A stretch of DNA of 33,005 bases from Gammaproteobacteria bacterium (GCA_009692305.1 SHZK01000021.1:1-33005); one strand, 5' to 3'; positions 1 to 9,009 are shown, counted from the stretch's first letter. Made by a program: numbers and translations. Notes: generated from the sequence alone by a model not told the origin.

Positions 1-240
1 GAAGCGTTCAATGTAATTAAATATATCCGCTCTGGCCATATCTAATGTCCGATATTTCTTGTGGTTCACGCGTTCCCGTTTGAGCATTCCGAAGAAGCCT
101 TCGCAAGCCGCATTATCACCACAGTGTCCAACAGCACTCATTGAGCAGATCAAGGTGTTTCGCGTCAGGAACTTCTGATAATCACTGCTGCGGAACTGAC
201 TACCAGGAGCAGAGTGCAGAATCACAGACCAACCACCCTG
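1..240 (-). pseudogene. IS3-family transposase orfB (integrase core), C-terminal part, broken
   Basis: Read on the minus strand, one open frame runs from about 230 to base 1 and leaves the window. It contains HSAPGSQFRSSDYQKFL and GHCGDNAACEGFFGMLKRER, then RTLDMARADIFNYIERF. These match the DDE integrase core of IS3-family OrfB: the H-S-x-x-G-S-Q-F/Y block around the second Asp region, and the DNAACEGFFG..K block carrying the catalytic Glu. The N-terminal part, including the helix-turn-helix region and first catalytic Asp, is absent. Homology stops near 230, where the plus strand starts to resemble an OrfA. The element is therefore inactive as seen. The C-terminal end lies outside the window. 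Confidence 0.85.
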
Positions 241-241
241 A

Positions 242-493
242 CGCTCGGTCGCCGAGTTGTGTCGCAAGGAAGGCATCAACCCCAACCTGTATTACCGCTG
301 GAGCAAGGACTTTCTTGAGGCCGGCAAGAAACGCCTGTCCGGAGATACAGTTCGAGAGGCCAATACCGACGAGGTCGTCGATCTCAAACGTGAGAATAGT
401 GATCTGAAGCAGGCCGTGGCAGAGTTGTACCTGCGCAATGACTGGCTCAAAAAAAGTCTGACTGGGCAGGGTGTGACCTTGGACGACGAATGA
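242..493 (+). pseudogene. IS3-family transposase orfA, 5'-truncated
   Basis: The plus frame from 242 reads RSVAELCRKEGINPNLYYRW and continues SKDFLEAGKKRLSGDT, then a leucine-rich stretch (VVDLKRENSDLKQAVAELYLRNDWLKKSL). This is the second half of the helix-turn-helix and the leucine-zipper part of an IS3-family OrfA. The usual first 20-30 residues are missing: a TGA at 239-241 lies directly upstream and the neighbouring DNA belongs to an orfB on the other strand. It ends at TGA 491-493, overlapping the next ATG at 490 (ATGATG), the usual orfA/orfB arrangement of this family. It is a remnant, not a working gene. Confidence 0.85.
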
Positions 494-640
494 TGTACAC
501 GGCATCAGAGAAATTGGCCATCATCCGGCTCGTAGAGGAGACGGAGCTGTCGGTGCGCATAACGCTTACGGAAATCAAGGTCAGCCGCAGCAGCTTCTAT
601 CGCTGGTATGCGGCCTATGAGCAGGACGGGAAAACAGGAA
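490..640 (+). pseudogene. IS3-family transposase orfB, N-terminal fragment
   Basis: The frame opens at ATG 490 overlapping the orfA stop and reads MYTASEKLAIIRLVEETELS, then EIKVSRSSFYRWYAAYEQDG. This is the helix-turn-helix N-terminus of an IS3 OrfB (ASEKLxIIRLVE ... FYRWY). Similarity fades after about base 640 (EQDGKTGI). The open frame continues to 858 but the residues no longer look like an integrase and become rich in Ser/Thr. The catalytic core is missing, so together with the preceding orfA piece this is a truncated IS copy. Its subgroup looks compatible with the minus-strand fragment at 1-240, so an inversion or nested insertion of related elements is possible. Confidence 0.8.
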
Positions 641-914
641 TTTTTGGCATTGTGGCGGGCGAATTCAGGAGGGATTCCGGGGGTCTGGCTTTGAAAAATG
701 CCGGAAGTGGCAATCAAGGCACATCTACTTCAACCTCGACTACAATGGAATACCCGTTTATTCTTCCTATACTCAGGCGCACCGGCGTACCAACAGCAAC
801 ACCCGATTCCGTGTTAACTGGCACTGACATCAACTCGCCGGTCAGAAGCTTGGAATAGAATTGTTCATCACCTTCCGGATCCCAAAGAGGTTCTCCGCAA
901 TTGGTTTCACATGA
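641..914. other. Unassigned DNA between IS remnant and hupE-like gene
   Basis: No frame in this stretch gives a protein I recognise. A plus frame stays open to 858 as a continuation of the orfB fragment but has low-complexity Ser/Thr content. It may be insertion-site debris. No tRNA, clear repeat or terminator was seen. Confidence 0.4.
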
Positions 915-1913
915 TTAGCTAAACACTGGCACCAATATCAACCAGCTGCGCTGCATGAACCAGAAGCTGGCAATGCCACCTGCCAGGTAAACCGGCGCTT
1001 CACGCAGGAAGCGACCGGCTCTTAATCTTGTCAGTCTGAGCGCAGTCAGCACGAGCACCACGATCATCAACTGCCCAAGTTCGATACCAATATTGAATAG
1101 AGCCAGGGCCCAGAACTGATTTTCTTCAGGCAAACCGATTTCCCGTAACGCGCCGGCAAACCCCAGACCATGTATCAAGCCGAAGGCAAAGGCGATCAAC
1201 GCGGGAAATCGTTTGCTGAGTGTCTCCCTGTTTTGCAGAATTTCATAGGCCAGCAGAACGATACTGCCAGCGATAACCGCTTCCACCGGCGGCTGCGACA
1301 GGCTGACAAGATTCAAGGCAGACAGTGCCAGGGTAATCGAGTGGGCAATGGTAAAACTGCTGATCACCAGCACTATCGCCGTCGGGTTTCTGACCAGATA
1401 CATCAGCATTATAACAAACAGGATATGATCGAAACCAAACAGTAAATGAGTGAGTCCTACGGTCAGGTAAACAGGCAAAGCGGGTCGCTCACTGCTTAAA
1501 TCGACACTGCCTGCCTGGGCAGTGATGAGTCGGTTGGTGATGGGGCCATCCAGCCACGAGATGCTCACCAATGTATCGATCAGGGTTCGATCAAGCCCGA
1601 CAATCGCGATGCGCGACAGCTCCTCTGATGCGCAATCCAACGTGGCCACCTGGATCAGCGCGCCTTCCGAGATGCTTTCTCCGGTAGTTTCGGCGACGCA
1701 GTTGGTTACCAGCTCTAACCCAAGAAAACTGCCATTTACTTGAGGTTGCCGAAACGATGCCTCGAATAAGTTGCTGCCATCGTCACCGGATAATTCCGTG
1801 ATTTTTAAAAATGCCGGCCTGATCTCATGGGCACTGACCGGGGTCGTAATGAAAGAGGTCGCAGAGAAAAAGGCCACAATGAAACAGATTAAAATGCCAA
1901 CCGAGAATCTCAT
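915..1913 (-). CDS. HupE/UreJ-like integral membrane protein with periplasmic N-terminal domain
   Basis: 332 residues. An N-terminal signal segment (residues 5-28, ending PVSAHE) is followed by an extracytoplasmic domain of about 115 residues and then five to six hydrophobic helices from about residue 147. The membrane half carries the HupE/UreJ-type His motifs: HLLFGFDH (H156, D162, H163), FTIAH (H191), HGLGFAG (H248) and NIGIELGQ (274-281). HupE and UreJ are nickel/cobalt permeases, but this longer subfamily (HupE/UreJ_2 type) has no firmly established substrate. Metal transport is therefore a family-based inference. Its ATG overlaps the stop of the upstream PPIase gene (ATGA at 1910-1913), which suggests translational coupling in one operon with the PPIase and DUF3604 genes. 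No hydrogenase or urease genes are nearby. Confidence 0.88.
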   Translation of the reverse strand: MRFSVGILICFIVAFFSATSFITTPVSAHEIRPAFLKITELSGDDGSNLFEASFRQPQVNGSFLGLELVTNCVAETTGESISEGALIQVATLDCASEELSRIAIVGLDRTLIDTLVSISWLDGPITNRLITAQAGSVDLSSERPALPVYLTVGLTHLLFGFDHILFVIMLMYLVRNPTAIVLVISSFTIAHSITLALSALNLVSLSQPPVEAVIAGSIVLLAYEILQNRETLSKRFPALIAFAFGLIHGLGFAGALREIGLPEENQFWALALFNIGIELGQLMIVVLVLTALRLTRLRAGRFLREAPVYLAGGIASFWFMQRSWLILVPVFS

Positions 1914-2698
1914 CTGGCTTCCACCACGATGTCGTATTCTTTTAACAAATTGTCCAGATAAAGTTGCCGGGCATTCTCCTGTTGGTTCTGCCCGTAGTCC
2001 GAGGCCACCTGCTCTGTGATTGCTGACAGAGGAGTTCCCTCTTGAGGGTGAATGTTTGTCAGAAAAACCAGATGAGAGCCAAATCCACTTTCAATTGGTC
2101 CCTGCCAGCTACCGCTTTCCATACCTTTCAATTGCAATGCAAAGCTTGAGCCGAACGTGGCATTCAGATCCAGTTCACTGCGGTAGGCATAGCTGTCACT
2201 GAGCATGCTGCTGTGACCCAACTCGGAAGCTTCCGCACCTTCTGCGATTTTTCTTAATGCGGCTTGCGCATCACTTGCCATGGGGAAATAGAGCTGACGA
2301 AAAGAATAGCGAACGGGCAGGGTGTAGTTTTCAATGTAGCTATTATAAAAATCTTCGAGCGTCGCCTCATCCAGTTCTGGCATGGGCTCCGATTCTGCAA
2401 TGAAGTTAAGTTTCTGTACCAGACGCCGACGGATTATCGAATCCTCCTGATCCAGACCAAGCCGCAGGGCTTCCTGGTAGAGGACTTCCTCCTGTATCCA
2501 GTTTTCTACCAAGGAATCCTGTTCTGCGGATGATGCGGTCAGTCCAGTTTCGGTTTGCCACAGTAGTCCTAGCCGATCCTGCAAAGCGACGGAGACGTAT
2601 ATTTCGTTGCGATCTACTGAGAACCGGGAATCCGCCACGAAGAGCACAGTACCGATTATAAAAAACCAGAGCAGTGGCTGCTTGATAAAAGATCCCAT
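1910..2698 (-). CDS. Periplasmic/membrane-anchored peptidyl-prolyl cis-trans isomerase (PpiC/SurA-like)
   Basis: 262 residues. A single hydrophobic segment near the N-terminus (about residues 8-24, LLWFFIIGTVLFVADS) serves as signal or anchor. It is followed by a helical region with acidic and Gln-rich stretches, EEVLYQEALRLGLDQEDSII and RRRLVQKLNF, typical of the SurA_N-like chaperone part. The C-terminal third, with FRQLYFP, SELGHSSML and GFGSHLVFLTN, has the look of a parvulin rotamase domain (conserved F-R-Q-L and G-x-H-L-V-x-L). It probably folds or stabilises the partner proteins in the periplasm, perhaps the exported domains of its operon neighbours. It lies 65 bases after the DUF3604 gene and overlaps the HupE/UreJ-like gene by four bases. 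Whether the isomerase is active cannot be told from sequence alone. Confidence 0.82.
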   Translation of the reverse strand: MGSFIKQPLLWFFIIGTVLFVADSRFSVDRNEIYVSVALQDRLGLLWQTETGLTASSAEQDSLVENWIQEEVLYQEALRLGLDQEDSIIRRRLVQKLNFIAESEPMPELDEATLEDFYNSYIENYTLPVRYSFRQLYFPMASDAQAALRKIAEGAEASELGHSSMLSDSYAYRSELDLNATFGSSFALQLKGMESGSWQGPIESGFGSHLVFLTNIHPQEGTPLSAITEQVASDYGQNQQENARQLYLDNLLKEYDIVVEAR

Positions 2699-2763
2699 AA
2701 CTACTTTATTTTTTCCCGGACCACTGCAGTGGAGTTATCCAGAATGCTAATCCTTGAATCGAA

Positions 2764-4593
2764 TTACTCAGGTGGTGTGATCCAGATAGGCGAAGACCAC
2801 ACTCGCTCCTGAATTGTCGCCGGTATGTCATACGGAATTCTATTAGGCGCTCCCACTGTCGGGGGTTCTTCGCCTAATTGGATCGCTCTCCAGGTTGTCC
2901 AGCGGCAGCTCGGGTTCTCGAGCGCTCTCACGTAATAGACTGCATGCTGACTCGCATCGAAGCCCGGGTCACGCCAGATAGCCTTGAGTTCAGCCGCTCC
3001 GACACCGCTACTGATGCTGCAATCGGCAAGATTTACCTGCGCACCGTTGTCCGGACAACGATTGCTCGTTGCGTCAACTACTCCACCGTCAGAACAAGCG
3101 ACATCATACACTGCTTCTCTGGCCTCGCCGTTTTCTACCCAGCCCTTGATGACTTGCACTCTCTGCAGCGGGGCACTGTTCGCATCTTTTGCTACCCAGA
3201 CCAGAAAGCTGGGTTCCTGATCGGCGTTGCTGAAGAGGTCACCACCCATAGGGACTCCGTTTTCATAGGCCTTGCTTATCAGGTCCCTGTCATCGATCGA
3301 CGGTAAATCATAGCCGGCAAAAAACCGAACTTTCATGCGCGGTCCAGTGGTGGCAAAGGTTTCTTTGCGACGAAACGCATCGTAGATGGCCTCCCGCGTG
3401 TTCTCCTCTGCCCATACACCAGCAAGGCCGGCGACACTGCCCTTGTTGTAGTACGGGATGGTAATAAATTCACCAGCAGTTGCGGGCGTATCAGTATTCA
3501 GAGGGCTGCGCATCTCACCAGATTCGGCATGGGTGTCACTGGCGCTGATTAAACCAAATTTATAAGGATTGAATTGCTGATTGACCTGTAACGTGATGCC
3601 AGTGAGGAGCGCTTCTCTCACGTAACTGCCTTGTGCTTGACTGAACTGGTCGTTGGTACCGATTCGAACAGAGCGAATCTCAAAGTCGGCCCACTCATCG
3701 TTGGGTGATAATGCTGGATGTGTATCCGAGGTGCCTTTTATCTGGGAGATTTCAACCAATGGCTCATTGCGCATGCGCAGATTCGCGTAAGCATCGTCCA
3801 GCGGTTTACCTGCATAGTCGGTTAGCTTGAACGCCCAGCCATTAGAGCCATTCGTGTTATGCGCAATAGAAAGGTTTTCAAGCCCGGCTGCGCGAACGCC
3901 ATCCATCCACCGCCAAAGGTCTTCGGGATTCGTGGAATCCATTTTCGAAAAAGGTATCTCGGGTGCTTCACTGCCACGGAAAATGACATTGCGGTGTAAA
4001 TTTTCATTATCTACACCCGAAGAAGTGTACTCATATGCGATAAATGCGGTGAACTTGCCCGGATCATTGTGCCGATTGGCGGTTGCAATGATGTCACTCC
4101 AGGCGGTCTTCATCACGTTCATATCCGCGATTTCCATGCGTCGGTCGGAATGGGAAAAATCGCGAAATGCGCGGGAAACCATGTTTTGCGCTAACTCGTG
4201 CCTGGAGAGTTCGGAACCTTCTCTCGCCATTTCCCTGGGTATTCCCAGGTAGTAGGCGTGATCGGTAACAGCATAAAAATCCAACGGCACATCCAGCTTC
4301 ACCTTCATACCTGTTGGGTGATCTACGGCGCTGCCCTTGGCAAATTCGTAAGCATCATCAGGCGAGGAGGTTTTGCCAGACAAGAAAGCGTCATAGGAGT
4401 ACATCGTGTGCACGTGCAGATCGCCGAAGTAGGCATTGCGGTCCTCGTTGTAATCAGAGTCGCTCGCATCGGCTGTGCTCGCTACTGGCGCAACTGTTTC
4501 TGCTGATTGGGGAGTCGTTACAGAACCAGATGGCGTGTTGTCGGAACAGGCGCCTAGTAACAACAATGGACATAGTATTAGTGATCTTTTCAT
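2764..4593 (-). CDS. DUF3604 family lipoprotein (PHP-like putative metal-dependent hydrolase)
   Basis: 609 residues. A lipoprotein signal is clear: MKRSLILCPLLLLGAC with the lipobox Cys at 16, then a Ser/Thr/Pro-rich tether to about residue 45. The mature protein opens with YFGDLHVHTMYSYDA (H60, H62) and has AVTDHAYYLG (D111, H112), SIAHNTNGSNGW and SASDTHAESG further on. These H-x-H, T-D-H and S-D-T-H blocks resemble the metal ligands of PHP-type phosphoesterases, and the overall protein matches the DUF3604 family in length and motifs. The reaction is unknown, and metal-dependent hydrolysis is an inference. A good ribosome site (AAGAGG, about 7 bases before ATG) supports the start. It is the first gene of the operon with the PPIase and HupE/UreJ-like genes. 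Confidence 0.88.
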   Translation of the reverse strand: MKRSLILCPLLLLGACSDNTPSGSVTTPQSAETVAPVASTADASDSDYNEDRNAYFGDLHVHTMYSYDAFLSGKTSSPDDAYEFAKGSAVDHPTGMKVKLDVPLDFYAVTDHAYYLGIPREMAREGSELSRHELAQNMVSRAFRDFSHSDRRMEIADMNVMKTAWSDIIATANRHNDPGKFTAFIAYEYTSSGVDNENLHRNVIFRGSEAPEIPFSKMDSTNPEDLWRWMDGVRAAGLENLSIAHNTNGSNGWAFKLTDYAGKPLDDAYANLRMRNEPLVEISQIKGTSDTHPALSPNDEWADFEIRSVRIGTNDQFSQAQGSYVREALLTGITLQVNQQFNPYKFGLISASDTHAESGEMRSPLNTDTPATAGEFITIPYYNKGSVAGLAGVWAEENTREAIYDAFRRKETFATTGPRMKVRFFAGYDLPSIDDRDLISKAYENGVPMGGDLFSNADQEPSFLVWVAKDANSAPLQRVQVIKGWVENGEAREAVYDVACSDGGVVDATSNRCPDNGAQVNLADCSISSGVGAAELKAIWRDPGFDASQHAVYYVRALENPSCRWTTWRAIQLGEEPPTVGAPNRIPYDIPATIQERVWSSPIWITPPE

Positions 4594-4902
4594 CGTAAAC
4601 CTCTTCTTATAACTGTTGGGCTTTCCCCATCATAGTGGGCAAGGTTATTGCCTGACCGCGGCCGTAAACTCTTTGCTCGCATGGGCTCTGGTCATCCTGA
4701 GTGTGGCTTGACGCTATTCACTGCACTGACTGCTTTGCAACTCTGGCTGTATTGAATAATAAGGCCTGTCAGCAACCTGCTGCCGGGAACAACAATTAAC
4801 CGGTTGTTCGGAACATTGTGCCTACATTTTTCAGAGGTTGTGAAGTGAATTTTTACACAACCTCCGAAGGTTCCTTCCCTGATTCTCTGTGACCACGCGC
4901 GA
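4594..4902. other. Intergenic region between receptor pseudogene and DUF3604 operon
   Basis: This 309-base gap has no convincing gene; the long minus-strand frame covering it is an out-of-frame shadow of the receptor. It must hold the promoter of the DUF3604 operon near its low-coordinate side. A TATGAT on the minus strand about 40 bases upstream of the ATG is a possible -10, but no good -35 partner is visible. Two hairpins (4787-4809 and 4834-4864) lie downstream of the receptor. Confidence 0.5.
4834..4864 (-). terminator. Hairpin downstream of receptor pseudogene, possible terminator
   Basis: Perfect 9-base inverted repeat GAGGTTGTG (4834-4842) and CACAACCTC (4856-4864) with a 13-base loop, 39 bases past the receptor stop. 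No T-run follows on the minus strand (only TGAAAAATG), so this is at best a weak or Rho-assisted terminator. Confidence 0.35.
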
Positions 4903-7730
4903 CTAGAACTCATACACCACGCGTCCGTAAACGATGCGGCCACGCGGATCCTGCAACTCAGCGAGGATACCGGCGTCCATCGGTGAGCGCTGGGCCTCGC
5001 GGTCAAACAGGTTGCGGGAACCCAGAGAGAAAGAGAACTCACCACCAAAGGCGCTATACCCGCGGTAGGTGTATGCCAAATCCAAGTCGATCCAGGCCTT
5101 GATGCCGGTCTCAAGCATGTTCTTCGGACGGAAAGTGCCGCCGAAGGAGTCCAGGACTTCGAAGAGCGGGCCGTCATAATCCAGACTATGCGTATAGTGG
5201 GAGGTTGCGACCAGGGAGTGATTGTTAGGAGACTAGCCCACCCGCAGGTTGGCCTTCCAGCGTGGTAAGCTGGGTGCCGCGCCAGTGGGCTGGTTTTGCC
5301 GGCCGGCGGCATTGAAAATAGGTTTCGTCGCGTCTTCCTGCACCAGGAACTCATCGACGTAGGTGCCCTGCAGACCAATGCGGATGTCGCCGCGATCACC
5401 TAGGCTGAAGTTATAATTACTCTGGATGTCAAAGGCAGTCACTTCCACTTCTTCCGCATTGGTAGCGCCCAGTCCGTTTATCTGCAGGATGGTGCGCGGA
5501 TCTAGCGGGTCGCGGATGATGTCCTTGCTGGATGCCGGGTTTTGGATCCAGTCTTGCAGTTTCTGCAGGGTAGGCTGGTTGCCAGCTAAACCGTTGCCGG
5601 TAAAGCCGGTGACCTGCTGGAAGTTGAAGAAGTCCAGAACCATGATCTGCTGTCCAGTGCTGTTGACGATCCGGTTCTCGAACGCCGTGTTGTTCCAGCT
5701 GAGGGAGAAATCGAAATTGCCAAAGACCAGATCGATTGCGAACTGGTAGGACTCGGAGAGCTCGTTCTGCAGGTTCGGGTTGCCGCCGCTGCAGCCTGAG
5801 ACGAAGGCCGAAAAGTCCGAGAAGCGGTCGGTGACCTGGGTTGTTCCTCAGTTAATCGGGTTCAGCAGTTGCTGCAGGGTCGGAGAGATAAAGGCGTCGC
5901 CGTTGGTGGCGCGCAGGGTCAGCCATTCGGTGGCAGCGTAGGTTATACCGAATTTCGGGTCGGTGGATGCGGGGCCATTACTGAACTCCTCGCGCCGTAC
6001 TGCTGCGGATAATTCCAGGTTAGACAGAATTGGCAGCGCCAGCTCGGCGAAGAAGGAATCCACTTCGCGTCTACCACTGGTGACACCCTCCCGCTCGACG
6101 CTGCCGGTCCAGGCTATGCCGGCCAATTCCTCCTCCGAGGGGGTGTTCTTGTAATAGTCCTCCCGGAACTGGTAGCCGAAGGCTGCGCCGATGGCACCGC
6201 CCGGCAGTTGCAGCGGGATCTCCCCATCGAACACCAGATCAAGGGTGCTCAATTTGTCCAGATTTGATGACCTGCTGCGCCCGGCGATGGCGTCCATCAC
6301 CTCGAGGGTGTTGTTGTTCTTCTGGTCGACGACGAAGAAGGGGTTGTAACAGGCCTTCCGGTCTCTGACCACGTCACAGTTCAGGCCCTGGATCATGTGG
6401 GTGATGTCGTTGAATACGGCCATGAATTCAAACTCACGGGTGTTTTGAGTCCATGCGGCCATACCCTGCCAGCCCTCGACAAAGGGCACAGTAAAGTCAG
6501 CCTGGAGGGTCCAGCGGGAGAGGTGATCGACTCTGCCCGCTGAGTTGTCCATGTCGTTCGTGTGACCGGTGGGGACAGTGTGAGTCTTATTGATGGGCCG
6601 CAAGGTGCGAGGCCGCACGTCTTCCCTAAGCGGCACGCCGTTGCTGGTGGTGCCGGAGACGATGTAGTCATTCTGGCGGTCTTTGTTCAGGTCGGCGGTA
6701 CCACGATCAGGAACGCCATCTTTGTTGAGGTCCACTCCGTACAACTTTTGACCAGTCGAATTCGTGGCGAAGAAAGGGTTGCCGGGAATCTCGCCGCGCA
6801 CCGCCGGCAACTCGCCGATACGGGGGTTGCTCGGGTCGGAGGTTGAGGTGTAGCTGGTTTCATACAGCCTGGTGTTGAAGCCCTGGAGGGAGAGGGTCAA
6901 ATCATCGCTGACCTCCCAGGTGGCGTTGCCGAACAGCTTGGTGTGCTCTTCCGGTTCAAAATAACTGCGGTTGTCACCGAAGTCGACCCAGCAGTTGGTG
7001 CCGACCAGCATGCCGAAGGGGGCGTTGATCACTCCGGGGGAGTATTCGGTGCGCGCGGAGGCAGGGGCGCAGTTGGGGTCGGGCCGGTTCTCATACGCTC
7101 CGGTGTATTGCCCGCTCGCATTACGCACCGGAATCCCCCAGTTACCGGTGGCATTGGAGGAGAGATTCTGGCCAGAGTTGGCCAGCAAGCTACGCTCGTC
7201 TCGCGCCAGGCGACTCTGCTGGCGGAACTGGCCCGCAACAACCACGTCTATTTCGCCGACTTTGCCGCCCCACATGGCCTGCATGGAGTGTTGATCCCAG
7301 TCGCCACGGCTGTCGCCCTCGGCAAAGGTCTCCACCTTCAGGCCATCATAGGAACGGTAGGGAACAAAGTTCACCACCCCGGCCACGGCCTCGCTACCAT
7401 AAAGGGCGGCGGCCCCGTCGGCGACGATGTCGATGCGCTGCATGACGATAGTGGGAATCAGGGCGTTAACGTTTTCATTCACGAGACGCTTGCCATCCAG
7501 CAGAGTCAGGGTGGATCTGGCGCCCAAGCCCCGGAGATCGATATTGGTGAAGAGGGAGCTGGCGCCCTGGGCCGGCATTGTAACAATGGCGGAGGCGGAG
7601 CCAGTGACGAAGGTCATTTGTTGCACCAATTCGCCCAGGTTCAGAGTACCCTCGGCCGCCAGATCCTCATCGGAGTACTGGAGCACGGAGGAGGCCTGGG
7701 TGAAACCTTCACTGCTGCGAATGAAGGAGC
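4903..7730 (-). pseudogene. TonB-dependent outer-membrane receptor, interrupted by two in-frame stops and lacking its 5' end
   Basis: A single minus-strand frame covers about 940 codons. From about 7727 it reads SFIRSSEGFTQASSV and enters the plug (LRGLGARSTLTLLDGKRLV, RIDIVADGAAALYGSEAVAG), then the barrel, ending GRVVYEF with terminal Phe. It is a close paralogue of the intact receptor at 25746-28712, block by block. Two stops interrupt it: TGA at 5848-5850 where the paralogue has Cys (NPVSCG), and TAG at 5233-5235 where the paralogue has Trp (RLGWVM). The frame is unbroken on both sides of each stop, so no indels are needed. The signal peptide and TonB box are not visible upstream of about 7730, where the sequence diverges from the paralogue. 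Two nonsense codons plus a lost 5' end make a recent pseudogene the best call; sequencing errors could explain the stops but not the missing start. It lies downstream of, and codirectional with, the nitrile hydratase operon. Confidence 0.88.
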
Positions 7731-8020
7731 GAGCACTCGACCACTTTCCAGAAGCAGAGGATCAACTTCTTCCAATTCCTCATCTTCTGCAGCATCCGCA
7801 TCACTGTTTTGAATATCATCGTTCTGTACTACAGTTGCTGTTTCATCTTCATCGAGTTCGCCGTGCCCGGAAACAAGTTGTGTGGTGTTTGCCCGCAAGA
7901 CTTGCCTGCGAAAATGCACGAGTACTGTCAGCAGATGACAGCAAGTCCCCAGGGATAACATTCGAATCAATCATGCAGGCATGGCCGAATTTGATGTGGC
8001 GAATGCGTGCGAACACACAA
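7731..8020 (-). other. Unassigned segment with an acidic open frame between receptor remnant and nitrile hydratase operon
   Basis: A minus-strand frame from ATG 7970 reads MIRMLSLGTCCHLLTVLVHF and then a strongly acidic stretch (GELDEDETAT, DADAAEDEELEEVDPLLLES), before running out of frame into the receptor. A second minus frame from 8049 contains FSQASLAGKHHTTCF. The two together look like a short exported protein broken by a frameshift, but I recognise no family. EELEEV might alternatively be the relic of a TonB box (compare VEEVIVTG in the paralogue), which would make this the divergent 5' end of the receptor. No function is assigned. Confidence 0.35.
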
Positions 8021-8377
8021 TCATTTCTGGGAGTGATCGCCCACCGCAAGCTCTACTGGCTGGCCATGTGGCGTATGTAGATAGGCAGCGTACCACCGCT
8101 TTTTCTTATTGCTGATTTCTGCGCCAGAGAACAAACCTTTGGAGAGTGCGATTGACTCCAGTGCCGCCAGCCAATGTTCATAATAGGTGTTACCGAGATC
8201 AGGATCGCCATCTGTTTGCGCTATTCGTATAGCACCGTGCAAGGCCTGCGCCCACTCATCCCACGTGAATAAACCTTGTTCGTGCAGAGCCAGCACCATG
8301 CCAAACGCCTGCGCTTCCCAGGGAGCCTGAAAGACCGGGCCGTCATTGTCACAAGGCTGACCTTTAAACAGCATCAT
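8021..8377 (-). CDS. Nitrile hydratase accessory (activator) protein
   Basis: 118 residues from the ATG at 8377. Key blocks are VFQAPWEAQAFGMVLALHEQ, LFTWDEWAQALHGAI and NTYYEHWLAALE. These match the nitrile hydratase accessory family (TIGR03889-type; P14K/NhlE-like), which resembles the N-terminal half of the beta subunit and helps metal insertion and maturation of the alpha subunit. The start is set by a TAATG junction: the beta-subunit TAA (8377-8379) overlaps this ATG, implying translational coupling. A longer upstream extension to 8407 is possible in frame but would overlap beta and adds nothing family-like. It is the last recognisable gene of the MFS-alpha-beta-accessory operon. Confidence 0.9.
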   Translation of the reverse strand: MMLFKGQPCDNDGPVFQAPWEAQAFGMVLALHEQGLFTWDEWAQALHGAIRIAQTDGDPDLGNTYYEHWLAALESIALSKGLFSGAEISNKKKRWYAAYLHTPHGQPVELAVGDHSQK

Positions 8378-9009
8378 TATTGTCCACAGTCGAGATATGG
8401 CTGCCAAAGGTCAATTAACACTTCGACATTGTCATGGCTTCGATTCCACAAAGCCTGCTCCTGAAATCGCACGCTGTATAGATGCTCGGCAATCCTGTGC
8501 TGTTTGCTGTGCTCGTCAGCAAATATGTGTGAACCGCGCGTTGCTGCTATGATTCCTACCGCACCTTGAGCATAGCGTGGCACACGGGTGTGGAAGTTCG
8601 TATAACAACGCTTCACCCTTACCTTGTCCCCGACCTTGAAGCGAGCCGGCTTTGCACTCTGCATTAGTGTCGGCCCACCCTTCGCGAGCAACTTGGCCGC
8701 AGCAGTCGGAGTCGGTATTTGCAGGCCGGAATTGGCAGATGTCTCCAGCAGCTTTTTCTCCTGCAATAGCAGTTCCAGTCCTGCCAACCAATTTTCATAA
8801 TATGAGTTACTCAGATATGTTACCGGATGCTGGCGCTCACGCGCATAACGCGCTTCATCGATGTTCCATCTCCCGAGCATGCCTGCGGCCAGGGTCAGAG
8901 CAAACACGCGGCGTTCCCATTCGGCATGAAATACCGGCTCGGTGGCCTCTGGTTCAGGATTAATCGCACTGAGACCATGTTGTCCGCCCAGATCATGTGC
9001 ACCATTCAT
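8377..9009 (-). CDS. nthB: Nitrile hydratase beta subunit
   Basis: 210 residues. The N-terminus [13 protein letters not shown] is the hallmark of the beta subunit (M-N-G-x-H-D-x-G-G-x-H-G). It continues with [17 protein letters not shown] and [11 protein letters not shown], and the C-terminal SH3-like half has [18 protein letters not shown] and the ending [10 protein letters not shown]. It pairs with the alpha subunit to form the enzyme that hydrates nitriles (R-CN) to amides in the cytoplasm. The ATG at 9009 overlaps the alpha stop (ATGA), and the downstream accessory ATG overlaps its own TAA. Length is slightly short of the usual 220-230 residues, with the shortening in the middle linker. 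No amidase gene is in view, so the amide product must be handled elsewhere. Confidence 0.95.
   Translation of the reverse strand: MNGAHDLGGQHGLSAINPEPEATEPVFHAEWERRVFALTLAAGMLGRWNIDEARYARERQHPVTYLSNSYYENWLAGLELLLQEKKLLETSANSGLQIPTPTAAAKLLAKGGPTLMQSAKPARFKVGDKVRVKRCYTNFHTRVPRYAQGAVGIIAATRGSHIFADEHSKQHRIAEHLYSVRFQEQALWNRSHDNVEVLIDLWQPYLDCGQ

Noticed and set aside
4692..5399. A 235-residue minus-strand open frame overlapping the receptor C-terminus
   Set aside because: It is out of frame with the receptor, has Ser/Arg-rich shadow composition and no family motif.
5848..5850. Selenocysteine at the in-frame TGA of the receptor
   Set aside because: A second in-frame TAG, a missing 5' end, and no visible SECIS-like element make nonsense decay far more likely; outer-membrane receptors are not known selenoproteins.
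6943..7812. A 289-residue plus-strand open frame (Gly/Val-rich) opposite the receptor plug
   Set aside because: It is the antisense of a GC-rich receptor coding region, with no ribosome site and no motif.
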